Below are positions 6,874-13,605 of a stretch of 19,068 nucleotides of DNA, piece by piece; positions within the stretch are counted from its first letter, which is position 1, and every line of letters begins with the position of its first letter. The stretch covers positions 1 to 19,068 of the forward strand of contig JAGPGR010000004.1 of the NCBI GenBank assembly GCA_018055865.1, read 5' to 3'. The stretch is from Paludibacteraceae bacterium. Its GTDB lineage: Bacteria; Bacteroidota; Bacteroidia; Bacteroidales; Paludibacteraceae. Below the pieces are notes generated by a model that saw only the letters and a program-made list of their open reading frames with translations, was not told where the DNA came from and made no database searches. Position numbers and translations under genes: made by a program.

Positions 6874-7742
6874 AATTGTACCTTCACCAGTACCGGGCAA
6901 TGGTCCGAAAGAAAATCTTTCCCTTCCTGCTCCGCTAAAACTCCGTATTTCAGAACCCTCACTTCGTTTTTCACAAAAATATAATCAATCAGTTCCCTTT
7001 CTGCCAAAGGTGTACGTCCAAAATCATGAAATGACCAATCCGGACCATAAACCACGGGTGAAATTGTTCGTGAATCGGTTAAATGAAGAGGGTTATTGGC
7101 ATCAACAATATTCTTTATTACGGATGATACAGGCGAAGCATTGAAATCGCCCAAAACCAATACAGGCATTTCTCCGGCCAGTTCATTTACTTTTTTCAGT
7201 ATCAGGTTGCCGCTTTCCTGTCGTGCAGTTTCTCCTTTATGATCAAAGTGCGTGTTCAGTACAAAGAATGACTTACCACTCAATTTCTCCCGAAATACAG
7301 CCCAGGTGGCAATTCGCTCGATGGCTGCATCCCAGCCCTTGAGGCCAATTGCATCAGGCGTTTCGCTCAACCAAAAAGTACCCGACGATAGCAAAGTCAT
7401 TCTTTCGGTATGATAAAAAATCGGACTGTATTCCCCTTTTTCTTTCCCGTCGGCTCTGCCAACTCCAATATAGTTGTAGTTTTTCAATGCCTGACGTATG
7501 TCCAGCAACTGATTGTGAAGCACCTCCTGCATTCCCACTATGTCAGCCTCATAAAAGCTGACAGAATTTGCTACACGAACTTGCCTGAATTTCCAGTTGT
7601 TTTCGTTGTCATTCTGATGATCAAGTCTGATGTTGAATGTCATCACATTCAATTCCGCAGGTGTTTTGGTTGAAACTTGATTTTGAACAGAGCACGACAT
7701 GAGTGCCAGTGTCACAAGAAATGTGAGTGTTAACTTTTTCAT
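6870..7742 (-). CDS. Endonuclease/exonuclease/phosphatase-family lipoprotein
   Basis: This is a 290-residue protein. A lipoprotein signal with lipobox ALMSC (Cys17) indicates an exported, lipid-anchored protein. The mature part is a full EEP domain: LNVMTFNIRLD with N37, GMQEV with the metal-binding E73, LNTHFDHKG with the catalytic-site histidine, VLGDFNASP, DYIFVK and the terminal SDHCPV with D280-H281. EEP enzymes hydrolyse phosphodiester or phosphoester bonds. An extracytoplasmic member could act on nucleic acid, phospholipid or inositol-phosphate substrates, and the sequence does not decide between them. It begins only 11 bases after the rarA stop, so it is probably co-transcribed with rarA. 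Its stop codon overlaps the lpxH stop in opposite orientation. Confidence 0.88.
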   Translation of the reverse strand: MKKLTLTFLVTLALMSCSVQNQVSTKTPAELNVMTFNIRLDHQNDNENNWKFRQVRVANSVSFYEADIVGMQEVLHNQLLDIRQALKNYNYIGVGRADGKEKGEYSPIFYHTERMTLLSSGTFWLSETPDAIGLKGWDAAIERIATWAVFREKLSGKSFFVLNTHFDHKGETARQESGNLILKKVNELAGEMPVLVLGDFNASPVSSVIKNIVDANNPLHLTDSRTISPVVYGPDWSFHDFGRTPLAERELIDYIFVKNEVRVLKYGVLAEQEGKDFLSDHCPVLVKVQF

Positions 7743-7753
7743 AATGAGTCAAT

Positions 7754-9019
7754 TTAGTATTTTCCTTTCCAAAGAGTACGAAGCCATTCACCCGTTTTTC
7801 TTTCAGCCGGATTGTCCTGAACTTTCCAGATACGTTCTTTTTCCAGTTTATCCGGCATGAATTGTTGCTCTATAAAGTTATTGTCAAAATCATGAGAATA
7901 TTTGTATCCTTTTCCGTAATCCAGGTTTTTCATCAGGCGGGTAGGTGCATTGCGCAGATGGAGTGGTACGGGAAGATTTCCTGTTTTTTCGACCAATGCC
8001 AGCGCTGCATCGATAGCCAGGTATGCCGAATTACTTTTGGGAGATGAAGCCAGATAAATGGTGGTTTCGGCTAAGATAATGCGTCCTTCTGGCCAGCCAA
8101 TTTTGTGCAAGGCATCAAAGCAAGTGTTAGCAAGCAGCAAGGCATTTGGATTAGCCAGGCCGATATCTTCGGCAGCTGAAATGACCAACCTCCGTGCTAT
8201 AAATTTCGGGTCCTCGCCTCCGGCAACCATGCGTGCCAGCCAGTAAATTGCTGCGTCGGGGTCGCTGCCGCGGATAGATTTGATGAAAGCTGAAATGATA
8301 TCATAATGCACTTCGCCATCTTTATCGTATGCCATCGGGTTTTGCTGAAGGCGGTTTGTCACTATTTCGTTGGTGATGTGAACTTCAACATCAGATTCGG
8401 ATCCAACAACTAATTCAATAATATTGAGTAGTTTGCGTGCATCTCCACCTGAAAATCGGAGCATAGCTTCTTTCTCATCTACAAGAATGGTTCTTTTCTT
8501 CAGTTCAGTGTCGTTTTTGATTACCCGGTCGGCCAGTTCCATCAAATCATCCTCCTCCAGCGGTTTCAGTACATACACCTGGCAACGTGAAAGCAGTGGT
8601 GTGATTACTTCGAATGAGGGATTTTCGGTAGTGGCGCCAATCAGTGTGACAGTGCCGTTTTCCACAGCTCCCAGAAGCGAATCCTGTTGCGATTTGCTGA
8701 ACCGGTGAATTTCATCAATGAAAAGTATGGGACTTGCCTGAGAAAAAAATCGACTCGATTTGGCTTTCTCTATTACCTCACGAACATCTTTTACACCAGA
8801 AGAAACAGCACTGAGCGTGTAAAAAGGCCTTTCCAGTTGATTGGCAATGATGCGGGCAAGGGTAGTTTTACCCACACCCGGAGGTCCCCACAGGATGAAT
8901 GAGGATATATTCCCCGAGTCAATCATCAGCCGGAGAATAGAATTCTTTCCGACCAGATGTTTTTGACCGATGTATTCGTCCAGGTTCTTCGGGCGCATCC
9001 GTTCTGCTAAAGGGGGCAT
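7754..9019 (-). CDS. rarA: Replication-associated recombination protein A (AAA+ ATPase, MgsA/RarA/WRNIP1 family)
   Basis: This is a 421-residue protein, close to the usual length. It opens with PLAERMRPKNLDEYIGQKHL, the typical start of RarA. Walker A is GPPGVGKT (45-52), Walker B is ILFIDEIH with D102-E103, sensor 1 lies in IGATTENPSF (~128-136), and LLSRC holds the likely arginine finger. The C-terminal half contains SFIKSIRGSDPDAAIYWLARM, the family-specific segment, and KGYKYSHDF. RarA acts at stalled replication forks on single-/double-strand DNA junctions. The ATG start at 9019 is supported by the conserved N-terminus, and an exact -7 box lies upstream. It is the first gene of a two-gene unit with the EEP lipoprotein. 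Confidence 0.95.
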   Translation of the reverse strand: MPPLAERMRPKNLDEYIGQKHLVGKNSILRLMIDSGNISSFILWGPPGVGKTTLARIIANQLERPFYTLSAVSSGVKDVREVIEKAKSSRFFSQASPILFIDEIHRFSKSQQDSLLGAVENGTVTLIGATTENPSFEVITPLLSRCQVYVLKPLEEDDLMELADRVIKNDTELKKRTILVDEKEAMLRFSGGDARKLLNIIELVVGSESDVEVHITNEIVTNRLQQNPMAYDKDGEVHYDIISAFIKSIRGSDPDAAIYWLARMVAGGEDPKFIARRLVISAAEDIGLANPNALLLANTCFDALHKIGWPEGRIILAETTIYLASSPKSNSAYLAIDAALALVEKTGNLPVPLHLRNAPTRLMKNLDYGKGYKYSHDFDNNFIEQQFMPDKLEKERIWKVQDNPAERKTGEWLRTLWKGKY

Positions 9020-9042
9020 CTTTTATTGAATTAATGAATATA

Positions 9043-9050
9043 CAAAGTTA
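9043..9050 (-). promoter_or_regulatory. -7 box of the rarA promoter
   Basis: Read on the - strand this is TAACTTTG, an exact TAnnTTTG match located 23 bases upstream of the rarA ATG. No clear TTTG was found at the -33 spacing, so only the -7 element is supported. Confidence 0.5.
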
Positions 9051-9092
9051 TGATTTTTTCAGTATAAAAAAAGAAATGGAATTGTAAGCTTT

Positions 9093-9128
9093 AGAAAAAA
9101 ATAAGGTTGAAAAAATCCAACCTTATTT
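9093..9128 (-). terminator. Intrinsic terminator after the L,D-transpeptidase gene
   Basis: On the - strand AAATAAGGTTG (9128 to 9118) pairs perfectly over 11 bases with 9109-9099 around an 8-base loop, followed by an unbroken run of seven Ts (9101-9095). It begins about 20 bases after the stop codon of the gene at 9148-9873. Confidence 0.88.
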
Positions 9129-9147
9129 GTAAATTAGTTCTGTATTT

Positions 9148-9873
9148 TCAAACCAAAATTGACGGACGATATGAGCTGTTATATATAAAAAAACAGGAAC
9201 GGCCTTTTATCTTGTCGATAATGGGCTTAGAGAGTTCTTCGGGCACTGCCGGACAGCCAAAGCTCCTTCCGATATAACCCTGATTGTTAATCATTTTCTG
9301 ACTTACATAACTGGCACCATGCACAACAATGGCTCGATCGAACGTACTAGAGTTGCATTTTTCGAGTCCTATCAGCCGAAGCGAATAGCCGTGTTTGCCC
9401 ATGTAGGTTTCGTCTGTTACATACACTCCCAGGCTGCTTTTGAGTGAGTTAGGGGTGTTGCTGAAGTTTTTTGCAATTGCTGTTCCCGTGTTTTTGCCAT
9501 GAGCAGTCCATGTGTTGAAAATGACTTTATAATGCTTTATATCAATGATATACATTCTTTTTTTGTAGCTGGGCTGATCAAAATCAACGATGGTAATGAT
9601 AGAGTCATTGTCCAGCAATCCTTTTTTCTTCAGCATACTGTAGCTTTTGATTGCGTAATCGAATGCAGGCTGTGTAAGCCCTTTTGCTTCCAGATGCAAA
9701 CTGTCGTACACGGAAGAGATATTTTTTTCGGTTGTTAAACTGACTTTGTCATTCTTCGGTTTAATACTATTCTGAGCAGGTTTTTCGTGCACTTCGGCCA
9801 GCGAAAAGGCAGTAAATGAGAGAATGATGAATGTAAAAATGGCTGAGAAATTTCTTTGAAAAAATCGAATCAT
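9148..9873 (-). CDS. Murein L,D-transpeptidase catalytic domain family protein (YkuD_2 type), secreted
   Basis: This is a 241-residue protein. The N-terminus has a basic stretch followed by a hydrophobic core (IFTFIILSFTAFSLA), a signal peptide cleaved near residue 26 or retained as an anchor. The catalytic half contains VVHGASYVS with H185 and RSFGCPAVP with S204 and C207. This is the H...SxGCP arrangement of the YkuD_2 (PF13645) group, with the cysteine as expected nucleophile. Before it are SLGVYVTDETYMGKHG and SLRLIGLE, typical of the group. Related enzymes act on peptidoglycan cross-links in the periplasm, but few YkuD_2 proteins have been studied biochemically, so the activity is inferred. 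The gene is monocistronic, with a terminator directly downstream. Confidence 0.88.
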   Translation of the reverse strand: MIRFFQRNFSAIFTFIILSFTAFSLAEVHEKPAQNSIKPKNDKVSLTTEKNISSVYDSLHLEAKGLTQPAFDYAIKSYSMLKKKGLLDNDSIITIVDFDQPSYKKRMYIIDIKHYKVIFNTWTAHGKNTGTAIAKNFSNTPNSLKSSLGVYVTDETYMGKHGYSLRLIGLEKCNSSTFDRAIVVHGASYVSQKMINNQGYIGRSFGCPAVPEELSKPIIDKIKGRSCFFIYNSSYRPSILV

Positions 9874-10158
9874 ATCGGGAAATCGGAATTAATAATTAGG
9901 TCGGGGTTGATAAACCGGGTGCAAATTTCGGAAAAAATAAAGGATCAAAATCAGATTTTTGTAAATAATAAAGAACTTTAACTACATAAGGTAATATTTA
10001 TATAAATATTTAGTAAAAATCATTAAATGCTGAAAATGAGATAATTGGAATTTTCTTTAGTTGATTATTGATATGTTTTTTGGTAAGGGATTTACATCTA
10101 CTGGTTGTTCTATGGCCTATTTCTGCCATTATGTGTCTCTGAATGGTTCTCGAAGTTT
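9874..10158. other. Divergent AT-rich spacer without a credible gene
   Basis: This is the bulk of the 345-base gap between the - strand transpeptidase and the + strand small membrane protein gene. It contains a perfect 18-base palindrome, AATATTTATATAAATATT (9993-10010), and a weak hairpin, ATGGC (10112-10116) with GCCAT (10125-10129). A near-match to the -7 box for the transpeptidase lies at 9922-9929 on the - strand (GAAATTTG, 7 of 8). An open frame from 10061 crosses the promoter of the next gene and has no recognisable features, so I do not call it. Confidence 0.5.
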
Positions 10159-10191
10159 TTTGTGGAAGAACAACAAAATTAATTATCTTTG
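10159..10191 (+). promoter_or_regulatory. Near-consensus Bacteroidota promoter for the 33-codon gene
   Basis: TTTG at 10159-10162 and TATCTTTG at 10184-10191 are separated by 21 bases. Both elements match the -33/-7 consensus (TTTG / TAnnTTTG) exactly and the spacer is in the normal range. The ATG of the small gene follows 27 bases later. Confidence 0.7.
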
Positions 10192-10218
10192 CCTGAAAAC
10201 TGAAAATTTCGGAATGAA

Positions 10219-10320
10219 ATGGAAAATAAACAATTTATCAAGCTGATGCTTATCATTTTTGGCTCTATAGCCGGAGCGGTTGCCTTGTTGATTTTGCTGC
10301 TGTATCTGGTTACCGGTTGA
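10219..10320 (+). CDS. 33-residue single-helix membrane protein, unknown function
   Basis: The frame begins MENKQFIKLM and ends LLLYLVTG. After a short, mildly basic N-terminus, residues ~10-31 form one hydrophobic helix containing a GSIAGA small-residue stretch, a motif type that often packs against another helix. No known family is recognised. Evidence that it is real: a consensus promoter ends 27 bases before the ATG, no other frame in this place makes sense, the protein has a coherent membrane-helix composition, and the gene ends just before a second promoter for the DUF4230 gene. The start at 10219 is preferred over the overlapping ATG at 10214, which opens a frame that stops after ten codons. 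Its place beside another membrane-anchored protein may be coincidental. Confidence 0.6.
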   Translation: MENKQFIKLMLIIFGSIAGAVALLILLLYLVTG

Positions 10321-10347
10321 TGATAAAGAGTCTGTAGTATATATTTG
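10316..10347 (+). promoter_or_regulatory. Promoter candidate for the DUF4230 gene
   Basis: TATATTTG (10340-10347) matches the -7 consensus, and GTTG (10316-10319), a 3-of-4 match to -33, lies 20 bases upstream, overlapping the end of the small membrane protein gene. A second TAnnTTTG match, TATTTTTG, occurs at 10351-10358. The start codon is at 10392. Confidence 0.5.
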
Positions 10348-10391
10348 CACTATTTTTGTATGATTACTTTCAACATAAAATGAACCTGTAA

Positions 10392-11009
10392 ATGAGACGT
10401 ACTAATTATTCTGCCTTGTTGATGCTTGCACTTGCTCTTGTGCTGGCATTTATGCTTTATCGTACCAAATATGCTCAAAGCCGGCAGCTGTACGATAGTT
10501 CGGTCATTATGGAGAAAATTTCGTATGTCAAAGAATTATCACTGGTAAAGTATAGCTACAGTGGAGTAATCAGCTTCACTGATTACCTGAGATTTATCAA
10601 CCTACAGGTGCCGATGACTGAAAAGTCTTTCCTGATCAAATACACGGGGTATGTAAAGGCCGGTATAGATGTAAGTAAAACTACGGTAAGCGTAAAAGGT
10701 AAGACTGTAAAAATCGGACTGCCAATACCTGTCATTCAGGAAACGGTGATAGATGAGAAATCGCTGCAGGTTTACGATGAAAGCATGAACATACTGAATC
10801 CGATAAAAGTGGCTGATTACCAGAAAGCGATAGTGGCGGAGCAAAATAAAATCAAACAAGATGCGCTGGCAAAAGGAATTCTTACCGAATCATCCGATCA
10901 GGCACACAAATTCATCACTTCACTGCTCGAAGAATTAGGATTTGAAATAATAGAAATTGACGAAATTAACACCCTGACTCTGCCCCAAAAAGAGCTAAAC
11001 AGAAATTAA
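10392..11009 (+). CDS. DUF4230 family protein, N-terminally membrane-anchored
   Basis: This is a 205-residue protein. Residues ~6-23 (YSALLMLALALVLAFMLY) form one membrane helix or uncleaved signal anchor, and the remainder should be extracytoplasmic. The body matches the DUF4230 pattern: an early ELSLVKYSYSGV strand, FLIKYTGYVKAGIDVSK, then the VKGKTVKIGLPIPVIQETVID segment, and a C-terminal helix KQDALAKGILTESSDQAHKFITSLLEELGFE ahead of a short tail. The family has no assigned function that I know of. It lies 71 bases after the 33-codon membrane protein gene with a promoter between them, and 167 bases before kbl, so it is probably transcribed alone. The family call is from recognition of the fold pattern, not a search. 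Confidence 0.78.
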   Translation: MRRTNYSALLMLALALVLAFMLYRTKYAQSRQLYDSSVIMEKISYVKELSLVKYSYSGVISFTDYLRFINLQVPMTEKSFLIKYTGYVKAGIDVSKTTVSVKGKTVKIGLPIPVIQETVIDEKSLQVYDESMNILNPIKVADYQKAIVAEQNKIKQDALAKGILTESSDQAHKFITSLLEELGFEIIEIDEINTLTLPQKELNRN

Positions 11010-11129
11010 CTCATTTCTATTTTAAAATAATAAAATCGCTGATAATCAAAGTTTTACATTCTTAAATCTTAGTCACTTCCCTGACGCGATAAATCATCTG
11101 TTTGTAAAAATAATATTAAATAAAATCAT

Positions 11130-11137
11130 TACCTTTG
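11130..11137 (+). promoter_or_regulatory. -7 box ahead of kbl
   Basis: TACCTTTG is an exact TAnnTTTG match 39 bases before the kbl ATG. The nearest TTTG upstream (11101-11104) is 25 bases away, longer than usual, so the -33 part is uncertain. Confidence 0.5.
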
Positions 11138-11176
11138 TGATGAATTACGACAGAACAACTTTAAATTTATATATTT

Positions 11177-12367
11177 ATGTATCAAAACTTTAAGTCTTTT
11201 TTACAAAGCGAATTACAGGGAATTGAAGAAGCCGGTTTGTATAAAAATGAAAGAATCATCGTCTCGCCTCAGGGTGCAGCCATCCGCGTTTCCGACGGAA
11301 AAGAAGTGCTGAATTTTTGCGCCAATAATTACCTTGGACTTTCGAACAATCAGCAGCTGAAAGAGGCTGCTAAATCAGCCATCGATACCCACGGATACGG
11401 CATGTCGTCTGTTCGCTTCATTTGCGGCACGCAAGACCTTCACAAGCAGCTCGAAGCAGCCGTTGCCCGCTTTTTCGGAACAGAAGATACCATCCTTTAC
11501 GCAGCCTGCTTCGATGCTAACGGCGGGGTGTTCGAACCACTTCTCACGGCCGACGATGCCATAATATCCGATGCGCTCAATCATGCCTCCATCATTGACG
11601 GCGTAAGGCTTTGCAAAGCTCAGCGCTATCGCTACGCCAATGCTGATATGGCTGAGCTGGAAGAACAGCTGAAAAAGTCACAAGCTCAACGTTTTCGGTT
11701 AATTGTAACTGACGGAGTTTTCTCTATGGACGGAAATGTGGCTCCTCTGGACAAAATCTACGAATTAGCCGAAAAATATAACGCAATGGTGATGGTCGAC
11801 GAATCTCACTCAGCAGGAGTGGTGGGTCAGACCGGACGAGGTGTAACAGAACTCTACAACCTGAAAGGGAAGATTGAAATCATCACCGGAACACTCGGCA
11901 AAGCTTTTGGAGGCGCTATAGGCGGCTTTACTACCGGTAAAAAAGAAATCATTGATATACTGCGCCAACGTTCACGTCCGTATTTATTCTCGAACTCCAT
12001 ACCTCCCATGGTGGCCGCAGCAGGCATCCGCATGTTCGAAATGATGGACGAAACCAACGACTTACAGGATAAACTTCACGCCAATACAGCTTATTTTGTA
12101 GGCAAAATGAAAGCAGCCGGATTTGACATCAAACCTACCGAATCGGCTATCTGTGCCGTGATGCTCTATGATGCAAAACTATCGCAGGAAGTTGCCAACC
12201 GCTTGCTGGATGAAGGGATTTATGTAATTGGATTTTACTATCCGGTGGTGCCAAAAGGCGAAGCACGAATCCGTGTGCAGATTTCAGCTGCTCACCAACA
12301 GGCTCATCTGGACAAATGTGTCCAGGCATTTACCAAAGTGGGAAAAGAATTAGGTGTAATCAAATAA
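11177..12367 (+). CDS. kbl: Glycine C-acetyltransferase (2-amino-3-ketobutyrate CoA ligase)
   Basis: This is a 396-residue PLP enzyme that aligns end to end with E. coli Kbl from memory. Shared blocks include NFCANNYLGL (46-55), GMSSVRFICGTQDLHK, ISDALNHASIIDGVRLCKA, TDGVFSMDGN, MVMVDESHSAG, GTLGKAFGG with the PLP lysine K242, RQRSRPYLFSNS and FYYPVVPKGEARIRVQ. It splits 2-amino-3-oxobutyrate with CoA into glycine and acetyl-CoA. The unstable substrate is made by threonine dehydrogenase, encoded 47 bases downstream, so the two genes form a threonine-degradation unit in the cytoplasm. C-ending codons look more frequent here than in neighbouring genes, which might reflect high expression; this is a visual impression, not a calculation. 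Confidence 0.96.
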   Translation: MYQNFKSFLQSELQGIEEAGLYKNERIIVSPQGAAIRVSDGKEVLNFCANNYLGLSNNQQLKEAAKSAIDTHGYGMSSVRFICGTQDLHKQLEAAVARFFGTEDTILYAACFDANGGVFEPLLTADDAIISDALNHASIIDGVRLCKAQRYRYANADMAELEEQLKKSQAQRFRLIVTDGVFSMDGNVAPLDKIYELAEKYNAMVMVDESHSAGVVGQTGRGVTELYNLKGKIEIITGTLGKAFGGAIGGFTTGKKEIIDILRQRSRPYLFSNSIPPMVAAAGIRMFEMMDETNDLQDKLHANTAYFVGKMKAAGFDIKPTESAICAVMLYDAKLSQEVANRLLDEGIYVIGFYYPVVPKGEARIRVQISAAHQQAHLDKCVQAFTKVGKELGVIK

Positions 12368-12393
12368 TGTGTTGTATATTATTTCCAATAATT

Positions 12394-12414
12394 TCAATAA
12401 CTCAATAACTCAAC
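12394..12414 (+). repeat. Octamer tandem repeat TCAATAAC abutting the tdh start codon
   Basis: Two identical copies of TCAATAAC (12394-12401 and 12402-12409) and a partial third, TCAAC (12410-12414), run directly into the ATG of tdh at 12415. It is the same type of tract as that ahead of lpxH. Confidence 0.7.
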
Positions 12415-13440
12415 ATGAAAGCTTTAGTTAAATCAAAGGCAGAAAAAGGCATTTGGATGGAAGATGTTCCAGTTCCCGAAACGGGAATAAACGATGTGCT
12501 GATCAAAATAAAGAAAACTTCCATTTGCGGTACCGACTTGCATATTTACAAATGGGATGACTGGGCGCAAAATACAATAAAAGTTCCCATGACAATTGGA
12601 CATGAGTATGTAGGAGTGGTGGTAGAAAAGGGCAAGGGAGTGAAGAATGTGAAGATTGGAGACCGTGTGACCGGCGAAGGTCATATTGCCTGCGGACATT
12701 GCCGAAACTGCCGCCGTGGCAAATTGCACGTTTGCGAAAACACCATTGGGATAGGTGTAAATCGCGATGGAGCATTCGCTGAGTACCTTTCGCTTCCGGC
12801 CTCCAATGTTGTGCACCTGGACGATCGCATTCCCGATGACATCGCCTCAATCATGGATCCGTTTGGTAACGCTACTCACACGGCATTGTCCTTTCCGTTG
12901 ATTGGTGAAGATGTGCTGATAACCGGAGCGGGTTTGATAGGCACCATGGCAACCGGAATAAGCCGGTTTGCGGGTGCACGTTATATTGTAGTGAGCGATT
13001 TCAGCGATTACCGGCTCGAAATAGCAAAAAAAATGGGAGCTACAATCACAGTCAATCCCTCCAAAGGCGAAACCATTCAGGGGGCAATGAAAGAACTGCG
13101 AATGCGCGGATTTGACGTAGGGCTCGAAATGTCGGGAGCGCCATCGGCTTTCCGGGACATGATTGATAATATGTACAACGGTTCCAAAATCTCACTACTC
13201 GGAATTTTGCCGAATACTACAACGGTCGATTGGAACAAAATTATTTTCAAAGCTCTGACCCTGAAGGGCATCTACGGACGCGAAATGTGGGAAACCTGGT
13301 ACAAAATGGAGCAAATGCTTATATCCGGGTTTGATTTGAATCCGGTGATAACACATCGTTTCGGTATTGATGAATTCCAGCAGGGATTTGATATAATGGA
13401 AAGCGGACAGTGCGGAAAAGTTATTCTGAGCTGGGAATAG
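12415..13440 (+). CDS. tdh: L-threonine 3-dehydrogenase, zinc-dependent
   Basis: This 341-residue protein has the same length as E. coli Tdh and the same positions for key residues. The catalytic zinc site has C38 ([10 protein letters not shown]) and H63-E64 (GHEYVG). The structural zinc cysteines are C93, C96, C99 and C107 in [15 protein letters not shown]. The NAD-binding Rossmann motif is [20 protein letters not shown] and the C-terminal [11 protein letters not shown] are also characteristic. It oxidises threonine to 2-amino-3-oxobutyrate with NAD+, which Kbl then cleaves. The 47-base gap after kbl contains an octamer repeat but no obvious promoter or terminator, so co-transcription is likely. 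Confidence 0.97.
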   Translation: MKALVKSKAEKGIWMEDVPVPETGINDVLIKIKKTSICGTDLHIYKWDDWAQNTIKVPMTIGHEYVGVVVEKGKGVKNVKIGDRVTGEGHIACGHCRNCRRGKLHVCENTIGIGVNRDGAFAEYLSLPASNVVHLDDRIPDDIASIMDPFGNATHTALSFPLIGEDVLITGAGLIGTMATGISRFAGARYIVVSDFSDYRLEIAKKMGATITVNPSKGETIQGAMKELRMRGFDVGLEMSGAPSAFRDMIDNMYNGSKISLLGILPNTTTVDWNKIIFKALTLKGIYGREMWETWYKMEQMLISGFDLNPVITHRFGIDEFQQGFDIMESGQCGKVILSWE

Positions 13441-13453
13441 ACAAATTAGATCT

Positions 13454-13523
13454 GAGTTTGGAGTAAAAAGTATCGAGTAAAGAGTTTGGAGTTTTGAGTT
13501 TTTCTCGAAATTTCGAACTCTTT
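13454..13523. repeat. Direct repeats and a hairpin between convergent tdh and glycosyltransferase genes
   Basis: GAGTTTGGAGT occurs at 13454-13464 and again at 13482-13492. AAAGAGTT (13479-13486) pairs with AACTCTTT (13516-13523) and the right arm ends in TTTT, giving a weak terminator-like hairpin for tdh with a long internal loop that includes the palindrome TCGAAATTTCGA (13505-13516). Further on, CAACCCG is repeated with a 9-base period (13551-13557, 13560-13566). The whole 165-base gap is low-complexity and holds no gene. Confidence 0.5.
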
Positions 13524-13605
13524 TATTTTAATATACAGAAAAATTTCAAACAACCCGAACAACCCGGCAATCGAACTTTCAAACATCCATACTTTCTAAA
13601 GAAGA

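Noticed and set aside
10112..10129. Small hairpin ATGGC/GCCAT in the divergent spacer
   Set aside because: Only five pairs with an eight-base loop and no T tract; this is expected by chance.
10061..10246. 61-codon open frame in the divergent spacer
   Set aside because: It crosses the -33 and -7 boxes of the next promoter and overlaps the 33-codon gene in another frame. Its composition shows no domain, signal or helix pattern.
12433..12850. Two overlapping antisense frames opposite tdh (127 and 115 codons)
   Set aside because: Both lie wholly within a strongly conserved zinc dehydrogenase gene and show only reverse-complement composition.
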